In this document: positions 1 to 9,335 of the stretch, one piece after another
Layout: the number at the start of each line of letters is the position of its first letter
How positions within the stretch are numbered: the stretch's first letter is position 1
DNA from: Euryodendron excelsum
Lineage: Eukaryota; Streptophyta; Magnoliopsida; Ericales; Pentaphylacaceae
Reading direction: 5' to 3'
Assembly: GCA_033060915.1 (NCBI GenBank)
Contig: CM065393.1
Location: 7,072,501-7,136,500 of the forward strand
DNA length: 64,000 bases
Made by a program: the position numbers and the translations under genes
Notes under the pieces: model-generated
What the model was told of the DNA's origin: nothing
The model's input: the letters and a program-made list of their open reading frames with translations, nothing else
Databases searched by the model: none

Positions 1-676
1 GCGAGGTTATCAAAATAAAGAGGAGCCATCTTTCATTTTTCCATATAAAAACAAAAGTGCTTATATTCCCTTTGCTTAGCCCCTAGTGCCTCGTTGCAAG
101 CAAAGTTTTCCTTGTTAACCCTGATCCAAAACCGTCCTCTCCACACTAGGGCAGACAATAATCGAGAACTCTAGGAATAGTATCCACCCTCTATCGTGCT
201 AGGGCTTCATTGAAGGCTCTATAGATCAAACAATCTAGTTTAAAATGAAGAGAGACCCTCATTTAACTTCTCATACAATAAAAAACAACCACTTGCCAAA
301 CCCGTTGAGCCATTTATCTTCTTTCGAGGAAACCCCCAAACTAGGGATCACCGCTCAAATTGGGTTAGATTGAATTATTAAAGAAAATGTCTAAAGGAAA
401 AAGGGGTTGTAATATTGTTTGTTTCATAAAAGGAAAGAAAAGAAATAAAAAGCAAAAGAAAAGAGTTGCCAATGGGTAAGAGGCCGCAAAAAAAAAAAAA
501 AAAATTCTAAGAAAAGGGCCCTGAAGAAAATCATGATTGTACCATCTTGAAAAGCATAATATAATGGCCGAAAGAGAAGAAAGTCATGTTTATCTCAGAA
601 AGCATATAGAAAGGGTAAAAGAAAATAGGCATTTTCACCTCGAGGAGTATATAGTAAGAGTTGGGAAAGAAATTTA
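1..676 (+). other. internal retroelement sequence without a recognisable gene
   Basis: AT-rich sequence with an A-run near 487-504 and no coherent reading frame. It lies upstream of the tandem duplication, within the internal region of the plus-strand Ogre/Tat-like element, probably downstream of pol. I see no domain in any frame. Confidence 0.4.
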
Positions 677-954
677 AAGGTGATCCTAGGTTACAAAGAA
701 GCCCAGTAGAAAGTTTGAGCCTTTACTCTTTTTTACAAAACTCCAAAACCATGGCCTACATTATAACCCTATTAAAATCCACTCTGATTAAAAACAAATT
801 GCTTGATCTAAATGAGCTAGACACACTATTGAAGTTAAGAAAGGATGCTAACCCTACTGAAAGAAAAATAGTCAAGGATGGTATGGATCTAAACCCTGCT
901 GAAAATAACATTGAATTTGAACCTACATATCACATTGTTTTGAAAACCTCATAA
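661..954 (+). CDS. small hypothetical ORF (97 codons from TTG; ATG at 751)
   Basis: An open frame of unknown function. The first codon is TTG; the first ATG (751) sits in a good plant context (ACCATGG) and gives about 67 residues, lysine- and leucine-rich, with no recognised domain, signal peptide or membrane segment. A paralogous frame lies in the second duplication unit (1740-2039), differing by an in-frame insertion and several substitutions that are mostly amino-acid changing by eye. It lies downstream of, and opposite to, the antisense mobile-domain pseudogene. It may be only an open stretch in an untranslated region. Confidence 0.2.
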   Translation: MGKKFKGDPRLQRSPVESLSLYSFLQNSKTMAYIITLLKSTLIKNKLLDLNELDTLLKLRKDANPTERKIVKDGMDLNPAENNIEFEPTYHIVLKTS

Positions 955-1754
955 TCTAGCCTACATTACGCTCCTAAAGCAAAGTCTCCTCAGATTGAAA
1001 GATTGGCCACTTATCGCTTTGCTAAAAGTCAGGTAAGCTGTTGCTAAAACTCCGAGAGTTGAGTTTCAGCCCAAGAATCCTATGCACTAACCCCAAGGTA
1101 AAGAAATCAGAGGCAGTAGAAAAGTTGAGAAAGGTACGAAGTGCTATCATCCCGTCAAGGTAAAGTTAAGCTAGAAGAGAGGCCAGACCCCCGAGAATGA
1201 AGGAGTTACCACTCCGGAGATAACGAGTTCGACGACACTCCTTGTCATTTCATTAACTAATATATTTCTAATATGTGCATATATTTTCTTTAAAAAAAAA
1301 ATTGGCATGAGCTCCGCATACATAGGATATAACTCTCTGTATAAACAGAAGTCACCAGCATAGTTTAATATCAACTTAAGAAATAAATATGCAACATCAT
1401 CGTCCATCACATGCATCTGATCATATACTTAGCTGTAAAAATCATAAATATCTTTGCCTGTCCATTCGTATAACTATCATAAACATCCATCTTCGTACAA
1501 AATTTACATAATAAAATGTCTAACATAAATAGATTGCTAGGATAGGGGCAAAAGAAGATCAGGGTTTGACATGGGACATCTGTCAAAGATCAAAGTAAAT
1601 ATCCTTGGGATCGAAATGCCCAAAACCTGGATTTAGAGGAGGTGGGTAGCTACTAGAAGCACCAGCATCCTGCAAAGAAGACAAAAATAGAATTAGTAGG
1701 GCAAAGGAATAACTAACCAATAGGAGAGCAAAAAGAAGAATGAGGGAAGAGACA
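677..1754. repeat. tandem duplication, unit 1 (1078 bp)
   Basis: The stretch from AGGTGATCCTAGGTTAC to GGGAAGAGACAA is repeated directly at 1755-2839, with the same order of sequence throughout and only scattered differences by eye. It carries a plus-strand small ORF and, on the minus strand, a second copy of the last exon of the antisense mobile-domain pseudogene (1583-1669) with most of its intron. The break lies six bases inside the intron donor, so this copy lacks a donor site and the upstream exon. Confidence 0.9.
1583..1669 (-). pseudogene. duplicated terminal exon of the antisense mobile-domain ORF
   Basis: Second copy of the 29-codon last exon (including stop) found at 2670-2756. It keeps the acceptor AG, the pyrimidine-rich run before it and the ending FDPKDIYFDL followed by TGA. 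It has no upstream exon because the duplication broke inside the intron. It could only serve as an alternative downstream 3' exon for the donor at 2844. Confidence 0.7.
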
Positions 1755-2039
1755 ATAGGTGATCTTAGGTTACAAAGAAGCCCAATAGAAACAATAGGTT
1801 TGAGCCTTTACCTTTTCTTGCAAAACTCCAAAACCATGGTCTACATTACAACCCTATTAAAGTCCACTCTAATTGAAAACAAATTGCTTGATCTAAATGA
1901 GCTAGACACGCTGCCGAAGTTAAGAAAGGATGCTAACCCTACTGAAAGAAAAATAGTCAAGGATGGTATGGATCTAAACCCTGCTGAAATTAACATTGAA
2001 TTTGAACCTACATATCACATTGTTTTGAAAACCTCATAA
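1740..2039 (+). CDS. small hypothetical ORF, second copy (99 codons)
   Basis: Duplicate of the frame at 661-954. It begins with ATG at the duplication joint, so its first residues come from the junction. The frame has survived in both copies, but substitutions between them (for example Lys to Glu, Ala to Val, Ile to Thr, Leu to Pro) do not look constrained. No domain recognised. Confidence 0.2.
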   Translation: MREETIGDLRLQRSPIETIGLSLYLFLQNSKTMVYITTLLKSTLIENKLLDLNELDTLPKLRKDANPTERKIVKDGMDLNPAEINIEFEPTYHIVLKTS

Positions 2040-2839
2040 CCTAGCCTACATTACGCTCCTAAAGCAAAGTCTTCTCATATTGAAAGATTGGCCACTTATC
2101 GCTTTGCTAAAAGCCAGGTAAGCTGTTGCTAAAACTCCGAGAGTTGAGTTTCAGCCCAAGAATCCTATACACTATCCCCAAGGTAAAGAAATCAGAGGCA
2201 GTAAAAAAGTTGAGAAAGGTACGAAGTGCTATCATCCCGTCAAGGTAAAGTTAAGCTAGAAGAGAGGCCAGACCCCCGAGAATGAAGGAGTTACCATTCT
2301 GGAGATAACGAGTTCGATGACACTCCTTGTCATTTCATTAACTAATATATTTCTAATATGTGCATATATTTTCTTTAAAAAAAAATCGGCATGAGCTCCG
2401 CATACATAGTATATAACTCTCTGTATAAACAGAAGTCACCATCATAGTTTAATATCAACTTAAGAAATAAATATGCAATATCATCGTCCATCACATGCAT
2501 TTGATCATATACTTAGCTGTAAAAATCATAAATATCTTTGCCTGTCCATGCATTTAACTATTATAAACATCCATCTTCGTACAAAATTTACATAATAAAA
2601 ATGTCTAACATAAATACATTGCCAGGATAGGGGCAAAAGAAGATCAGGGTTTATGACATGGGGCATCTGTCAAAGATCAAAGTAAATATCCTTGGGATCG
2701 AAATCCCCAAAACCTGGATTCATAGGAGGTGGGTAGCTACTAGAAGCACCAGCATCCTGCAAAGAAGACAAAAATAGAATCAGTAGGGCAAAGGAATAAC
2801 TAACCAATAGGAGAGCAAAAAGAAGGAGGGAAGAGACAA
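1755..2839. repeat. tandem duplication, unit 2 (1085 bp)
   Basis: Direct copy of 677-1754, differing by small indels and scattered substitutions. This is the copy joined to the rest of the antisense pseudogene: its minus-strand end carries the 88-bp intron and the terminal exon. The near identity points to a duplication younger than most of the decay in the neighbouring pseudogene, although both copies sit inside the same element. Confidence 0.9.
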
Positions 2840-4489
2840 CATACCCTACCACCTCCCATCTGGGCTAACCGAGCCATTAAGGAAGCTACCTTTGCCTGGT
2901 ACTGATCTCGCTCCATCTAGTATCGGTCCATCTGGTCCCTCACAGTAGAAAACTCAACCTGGGGCACGTATCCTCCAGCACGGCACCCCAAGTCGACCAC
3001 CTCTTGGCCCACAACGTATTCGTCGACTACTACCTCAAATTGAGTGAAAGCATCGACAGGATGAGCTCCAAAGTCTGCGGCATAGTCTGTCTCCGGAGGA
3101 AGCAAGAATTTGGCACCTCGCTGGCACTCCTGATAGGGAATAGGAACTCCCTCCACCAAGGCTCCAAACATGTACTCCGTTGGATCTCCTGCTGACTGGA
3201 AGTCCTCATGAAACTGTCACCAATGCCGGTCTCCCTGGTAGGACTCCCAAGAATCATCGCTAAGAAAGGAAGCCCTCAATACAGACTATGGGACCAAATA
3301 CCGCATTGTCTCATAATGAACTGATCCAATGAAAGGTTGCCAAGTCACGTCTCGTGCCTTGATCAACTCTAGGTTCGCCCGTAGTGTCATAAAGTTAATG
3401 ATCTTCGATCGCTGCGCTACCCGGTCACGAGCCCACCTCAAAGCACAAGGGTAAAGGTCATCCTCAATAAATGCAGGACAACAAACAAGCAGGTACTCGT
3501 AGCTCCACCAGACAAGAAAAGGCTAAAAACTAGTCATGCTGCCCCAACGAGAAGAGGTCCGGACCCGCATCGACTGAAGGAAGCAACAGAAGGAGAAGGA
3601 CCCCTAATTCACCTCAGATAAAACCCCAAGATCAGCCACTATACTCACCAACCGAAAAAGCACTAGAGACTTATTGTTGTTGCAGAAGCAACTGAAGATG
3701 ATATACAAAACAAGTCGCCGCCTAATGATGTCTTGGCGGGCAGGTGATGGCTCAACAACAAAGGTACGATCATCACGATTGAGCCAGGAAACTGGAAAAG
3801 CAGAATGCTCGCGAGAGGGCAAGTCCAGCAGAATGCATGCATTGTCTCTATTGACTGATAAAGGAAAGCCCCGTGATGATCACCTAGTCCGATAGAGTGG
3901 GTCTTAACTCAAAACCAACAAAATGGAAGGTCCCCGTCTCTCTGAACCACCTCTCAATAAGCGCCAACACAAGATGCCTGTTTAGGCGGTTAGCGTGTAA
4001 TCCCATGAAGGCCCTAAACCCAATCTCAGCCAGGAAAGCATGGTAAGATGGAGCGGCTCACTGCATGGTCACAAACACCTTATGGACAGCCCCTCTGAAG
4101 GTTATGTGCATGCTTGGAGGCAAATGCTATCTAGAATATAGACTGGGATGATAGGCAAGATCCCCCAGCGGTGGAATGTCTAGTACCTCCAAGTCACCTA
4201 GCTCAGCGTCTGTCCATCTGTGTCGGATGGAGGCTCTCCCGTAACCAGTCACCTGATCGCTAAGACTCGGCACCTCCTCCTCTGCATCAATCTCCTTCTC
4301 AAAGGCCTGCTCAACCGGAGGAAAGGGGTCGACAGGTGGCCTACTCCCCTGTCCACTCTGACTAGATGATGCTTGTCCAGTAGATCTCTGGCTACCCCTA
4401 TATCAATTGGAACCACTAACAGAATCCATCCGAACTGCCTTCCCGGAGCGACGTCTCCTCTCGGAACCATCATCACCCGCATTTGCCAT
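2670..4489 (-). pseudogene. antisense extra ORF with plant mobile domain (PMD, aminotransferase-like), spliced, broken
   Basis: Reading leftward from the ATG at 4489 there is a long, coherent but damaged protein: a charged and serine-rich N-terminus, then about residues 120-420 with a pattern I recognise as the plant mobile domain (ALIERWFRETGTFHF, a TGL motif, LLIxF-CF-NNKS, ADLGVLSEVN, WWSYEYLL, TWQPF). The end has a coiled-coil-like stretch (MERDQYQAKVASLMARLAQM). A phase-0 intron (2757-2844; GTATGT donor, CTTTGCAG acceptor) links to the last exon 2670-2756, ending in DIYFDL and TGA. Damage: about nine in-frame stops, several at expected Trp codons, and one single-base frameshift near 3867-3872. 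PMD proteins include the MAIN/MAIL family and are often carried by plant transposons. Position and orientation fit an extra ORF between pol and the 3' LTR. PMD assignment is from pattern memory. Confidence 0.7.
2757..2844 (-). other. intron of the antisense mobile-domain ORF (88 bp)
   Basis: On the minus strand the donor is GG|GTATGT and the acceptor TTCTTTGCAG|GATGCT, preceded by a T/C-rich run. Removing it joins codon AGG to GAT in phase 0 and opens the frame from MGGGR into the terminal exon. Length is typical for a plant intron. Confidence 0.65.
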
Positions 4490-5664
4490 CCTAAAAAGAT
4501 AAGCCAAGGGAAGAGGTGTTAATATACGGTATATACAGATAAGAAATATAAGCAGAAGGCAAAAAAATATAAAATAAATAAATAAACAATAAAAGTAAAC
4601 AAATAATAAATAAATAAAATAAAATAAAAATTTTTTAAATGAATTTCCTACACATTTTGATTTTTAATTTCTACTTCTAAGTCAAAATGAATTTCCTACA
4701 CATTTTAATTTTTCAACTTCGAGTCAAAACGATTTTTCTAAAATCTCAAGGGTTTTCTGTCTTTTTCCTTCAAAAAGATTTTATTTCAAAACATTTTCCA
4801 ACTCTTTCCCTAATTTCTAAAAATTTTGGGAGAATTTTGTTTAAAAATGGTCCCTACAACACCCACGACATCAACACAAAACAAAAATTGTGCACTCTAC
4901 AACATCACAATCACATAGCACCAACACCCGCACATACTTTTCAAATTTTTAAATTTTTCAAAAGACTTGTTTTATTTTTCAACGAATCAATGGTTTTCAA
5001 AGTTATCCTACAAATTTCTCAAAATCATTTCAAATATTTTCTAAAATATTCCTATATTTTTCTAAATTTTAAACTCTATTAATTTCATCACTTTCACAAT
5101 TTTCACCATTTTTTCTATTTTTTTAAGTCTTTTTCTATTTTTCAAAAAATAAAAAATTGAAGAAGTTTTCAAAAAATCATGAAACTTCACATGGTTGTTA
5201 AACATATTTTTCTAAGGCACACGGTATAAAAATCTAGCCTAAAAACTCAATGCCCAAAGCTGTAGGAATAAACCCTCAATTCTTGTAGAAACCCTCTTCA
5301 CATAATCACGTAATATCACTAAAATTAAATCAAAACAAGCACCAAAATGCAAAGATAACTTCACCACACTGTTCAAAACATATCGAAACATCAATTTCTA
5401 CTATTCACATGGTTCAAATGGAATTCTACACATCAAAATCAACATAAAATCAAAAACTCACCTCTTGGAGTTCTCCTTCGAAATTTTCTCTTCCGGTGAC
5501 TTTTCCGGTGACGGTGTCTACTTCTGGCAATCCCTCGTGGTACCTCTGAAGCACTCCTTCAGTGTCTAAGTCGGTTTTCTCGCAATGCCTCTCGGTTTTT
5601 CGAAAAATCCTCAACTCCCACAGCAACATCGAAGTAGAAATATTTCTGGTTTTGAACCCAAGCC

Positions 5665-5688
5665 TGGCGCCACTAGCAATGGCGCCAA
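5665..5688. promoter_or_regulatory. GGCGCC inverted pair
   Basis: TGGCGCCACTAG followed by CAATGGCGCCAAG forms two GGCGCC palindromes in inverted arrangement. The same arrangement stands just upstream of the TATA box in the long LTRs (7345-7369, 57661-57681 and others). Its presence here, outside the LTR, suggests shared promoter material. A function is inferred only. Confidence 0.35.
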
Positions 5689-5723
5689 GCCAATTCTACC
5701 AAATTCTGGGTAGTTTTACCCTT

Positions 5724-5735
5724 TTTCCCGCCAAA
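5724..5735 (-). promoter_or_regulatory. E2F-like site (TTTCCCGCCAAA)
   Basis: TTTCCCGCCAAA is the reverse complement of TTTGGCGGGAAA, the classical E2F binding consensus found in plant S-phase promoters. It stands about 1.2 kb upstream of the ATG of the antisense mobile-domain ORF. Binding is inferred from sequence only. Confidence 0.4.
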
Positions 5736-5878
5736 ACTCAATTTTAAAGGCCTTTTAGGCCCAATATCCATTTCCAAACTTCCATTTTCAAAAAATTTCC
5801 AAAGTTTGTCCCTCCGACCGCCTCACGGTCAACATGTGACTCTTACTCTATCATTTTCTGTCTTCGACAAGCAAAGAC

Positions 5879-5895
5879 AAAAAAAGAGGGGCAGC
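5879..5895 (+). promoter_or_regulatory. polypurine tract
   Basis: AAAAAAAGAGGGGCAGC directly precedes the 3' LTR. The same arrangement (AAAAAGAGAGGCAGC) precedes the LTR at 37163. It would prime plus-strand DNA synthesis during reverse transcription. Confidence 0.8.
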
Positions 5896-7421
5896 TCTAA
5901 GCACCCCATTTTTACCCGCTCGGCAGTCTCCATTCCGACTAGACTTGAGTTCAAGTCAATATAGACATATTCTAATCTAAATCAATTTTCTAAGTCTCAT
6001 CCCGTCAATCCATCACTTCGCGGGCCCATTGGGCCCAAATAGAAGCAAAATAACCAAAATGCCCTTGGGGGCATTATTCGGTCCAATTCCAATGGGCATG
6101 TCTTCTCGAAGACAGTAAGTCCCCTTTTCCAATCCAATTCCAGTCCAATTCCAATTCCAATTCCAATTAAATCCGACACACTCGAGAAAGTTAATTCTTC
6201 AAGGTGGTAAGTCCATGCTGTCCGGCATGTTTTTGAGTGAACACTTCAGAATGGTAGGTCCCTTTAAATCCGTCAATCGGAACTAGATCCCAAGTCCTCG
6301 ACATGGTAGAACAGTCCACCTTTAGTGCCTGCTAGCCCGCCAATAAAACAATGTCCGTTTCGGCATGCACTCCGAGAAAGTTAATTCCTCAAGCGCTAAG
6401 TCCACCTAGTAGCTTCCAGAGATTAGGCAGTCTCTGGAATGATCACGACTCGTTAGAGTAACGAAAATACTCATAAACATCGCAACCGTCGGAGTGACAG
6501 AAACACTCATAAATAGGTCAATATAGGGAATTACCAGCAAACCCCTATATCACAGAACCGGTGTCAGAGTGATGAAAACACTCAAAACCTAGGTCAACAC
6601 CAGTGCCTGCTATCCCACTTCGGTGAAAAATGACCAAACTACCCCTAGGGCCATTTCTGGCACGTTTCTCGAGACAGTACCTAAATCTTCAAAACGGCAA
6701 GTCCACTCTAGGTATTCGGCCAATTCAGTCGGTTTCGGGCCAATTTCGAGACATTTCGGCCAAGATGACCATTTTACCCCTAAGCATCCGAGCGCCTTAG
6801 AAACCACACTGTCTATGGGTATCAAACTAGTAACTTCCCGAGAATACTTTTTATAGTTCTCTTGACCTTTCTTTATCGCTCTGGATCATTCCTAATCAGT
6901 TCTCGCAAACTCGGTGCGAAATGACTGTTTTACCCCTAGTGGGCCGGTCGCCTCTTCCAACCATATTGGCCTTGGGTATCAAACTGGTAACCTCCTGTGG
7001 CATTCTAAGTAATGTTTCCAAACCTCGAGTATTCTTCCGAGACATTCTAAGTCCATTCTAGCAGCTTTCTGATCCGATTCACCGGTCTGCCCGTAATAGC
7101 CTGGTCAACCCTTCCGTCACATCTTGACATTCATTTTTCAAGTCTGCTACTCCCAAGACATTGTTCTATGGGTTCTTGTTCCTTTCTGGCCTTCCAGGCC
7201 ATTCCTAGCTCTTCAAATCATTCCTGGACCTTTCGGGGTCACTCTCAGTGAAGCTAGGCTAAAAATTGCATGGTAATCACTAGTACAGGCGCCTAAATCT
7301 TCTGAAGATACATTGTTTGCCGACCTTAAACATTTCCTAATTGGTTGGCGCAACTAGCAATGGCGCCAGGCTAAAATTTGGCCTTACGCCACTGCAACAA
7401 GCGCCAAGTCATTCCTTTGTC

Positions 7422-7429
7422 TATAAATA
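7422..7429 (+). promoter_or_regulatory. TATA box of LTR
   Basis: TATAAATA within CTATAAATACAGAGCC, a block kept in all long LTR copies (39663, 57775, 62377, and reversed at 15806). It is followed by leader-like sequence, consistent with the U3/R boundary. Confidence 0.7.
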
Positions 7430-8113
7430 CAGAGCCTCTTTTAGCATGAAAATGGTTCGTAAAGTCAGTTTAAAAACTCTCCTCTTTGATACACAAAGCT
7501 CGTAGCCTCCCTAAACCCTAGTCTTCTTTAGGTTTTCCAAACCCTAGCCCCCATATACAAACCCTAGTTCTCTTCTACTCTTATACACTCAAATACACTC
7601 ACACACTAGCCTCCAAAGCCTCCATTGAAGACTTGAAGTACTGCAACCTGAAGCTCTCAAAAATCAAGACAAGCCCTTGAAAATTAACGCAAAGCGAAGC
7701 GAGGACCGAAGCAAAGCAAGCAAAATAAAATAAGACACAAGGTAGGCTCTCTATTTACATTTACGCAATTCCCCCCTCCCTTCTCTCTCCGAACCCACTT
7801 GGGTTTTCTTCTATTTTAATCCCTCATCTTCTTCTCCTCCTTTCTTGAATGCTTAAAACAAGGGACTTTTTGGTCCATGTGTATGATTAGGCTATTGAAG
7901 GTCACTGTGTCAGGGGCTTTCTCTTAGTCTAACTGGAGACCTCGTGGGTTTGGCCCCCTTGATTATGTGGTGAAGCCTTTAACCTTGTATGTTCACGACT
8001 CCAACTTGCATTGTGCATATCATAATCTTACATTCCTCCAAAATTTGTTTTCAAACTTGTTTTCAAAACTTGCATTAAATTTTTTTCTTCAAAACTTATT
8101 TTAAAACCATAAT

Positions 8114-8271
8114 CCTAAGGTGATTCTAGCATTTCCATGGCTGGGGTTGCTTTAGGAAAGTGTTACATTTAAAGTGACCAATATAGTCCATATTTTCAAT
8201 TCTTTGTTGTTTTCAAAACCACTATCTTAGAGTGGTTTTAACCTTTTATGGTTAGAATTGCTTTAAGAAAG
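8114..8271 (+). other. conserved hairpin pair in LTR (copy 1)
   Basis: Hairpin 1 (8114-8156) and hairpin 2 (about 8222-8271) have stems of about 18-22 bp around 7-nt loops. They are present in every long LTR of this group, separated by about 65 nt. Many differences between the two arms are transitions that leave G:U pairs. Confidence 0.55.
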
Positions 8272-9335
8272 TAAGATATTTTTATGGACTTTCTAAAAAC
8301 TCTCTTTTCAAATCTGCTTTTCTAAAAATTCCTTTTCTAACATACTTTCTACAAACTCTCTCCAAGCTCCTTTCCAAAATTTTTTTTTCTAAAAATTCTC
8401 TTCAAAAATCTATGTTCCAAAATTCTTTTCAAACTCCTTTCCAAAAAGCTCTCTTCAAAATTCCCTTTCTAAAAATGCTCCCTATGTTTCCTTCCTAAAA
8501 ACTCCTTCCTAAAATTTCTTTCCAACAATCTCTTTCCAAAAACTCTGTTTTCAAAATCACTTTCTAAAAACTCCTTTCTAAGATCTCTTTCAAAAAACTT
8601 TTTTTTTTTTTTCCAAAAACTCACTTTCTAAAAATTCCTTACCTAAGTTAAACCCTAGAGCCACGATTAGAAAATCCTAATTTTCTTTTCTAAAATATGA
8701 TTTCCAATCTTGCCTCAAAACCTAGATTTTCAAAATTCTCTTTTCTACATCAAATTCATAAGTTTCCAAAACCTATTTTCTACTTCAAAATCTAGAATTT
8801 CCAAAACTTCATCTTTCTAATTCCATGCCAAATCAAATCCTCCGTTTTAGGAAACTAAATCTAATCTCCCCATTTAGAAAACTGGATCCAATCCTCCATT
8901 TTTGGAAACAAAATCCAATCCTTAGGAAATAGGAATCTCAATCCTTACTAGTCTAAACCTTTCCTAATCCACTAATTCCTAATCTCATACTTTTCTAAAT
9001 CTTAAGTTTCCAAAACTTGAACGTTTAAATCTTTCCTTAAACTTTAAGCTTTCAAAACTTTCCTAATTCCAACCTTTCTTAATTCTATACCTTTTCAAAT
9101 TTCAACTTTCCAAATTTAAATCTTCAAATCTTTCTCAAAGTCAAACCTTTCCTAAATTTCAAGAATTTCTAAAATTCTAAACTTTTCAAATTCCAAACTT
9201 TCAAATTTTCAAATCTTTCTGAAGCCAAAACTTTCTAAATTTCAAACTTTCTAAATTCAAAACTTTCTTAAGTTAAAACTTTCTAAATCCTAAATTTTCC
9301 AAATTCTTAACCTTTCAAAACCCAAACTTTTCCTT

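Larger units (their letters stand above)
4490..5878. other. AT-rich region between the antisense ORF and the polypurine tract
   Basis: Mostly A/T-rich low-complexity sequence (4560-5460) with no believable frame. Nearer the LTR it becomes more complex and contains a GGCGCC palindrome pair (5665-5688) and an E2F-like consensus site (5724-5735). On the minus strand this is upstream of the mobile-domain ORF, so it would be its promoter and 5' leader if that ORF was ever expressed. Confidence 0.45.
1..9335 (+). mobile_element. Ogre/Tat-like LTR retrotransposon, 3' part (internal region plus truncated 3' LTR)
   Basis: The block ends with a purine run (5879-5895), then an LTR that starts like every other long LTR here (AAGCACCCCATTTTT) and shares its order of parts. 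Between the window edge and the purine run there is no sense pol frame, but there is a broken antisense spliced ORF (2670-4489). Tat/Ogre-lineage elements are known for very long LTRs and for extra ORFs, often antisense, between pol and the 3' LTR, so I place it there by inference. Both ends are missing: the 5' part lies left of the window and the LTR stops near 9335, where minus-strand element sequence begins. Confidence 0.75.
5896..9335 (+). mobile_element. 3' LTR of the Ogre/Tat-like element, truncated
   Basis: Starts TCTAAGCACCCC (TG changed to TC) right after the polypurine tract. It follows the same order as the complete solo LTR at 37947-43019: CTCGGCAGTC segment, CGTCTTC/CTCGAG segments, TATA box, pyrimidine run, hairpin pair, and a long T/A-rich tract of CTTTCCTAAA-like words. 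It stops near 9335 inside that last tract. The LTR 3' third, including the terminal GACA, is missing. Confidence 0.85.

Noticed and set aside
4687..5082. 131-codon plus-strand open frame
   Set aside because: Phe/Lys/Ile/Leu-rich translation of a low-complexity AT tract with no domain. It also lies opposite the presumed promoter side of the antisense ORF.
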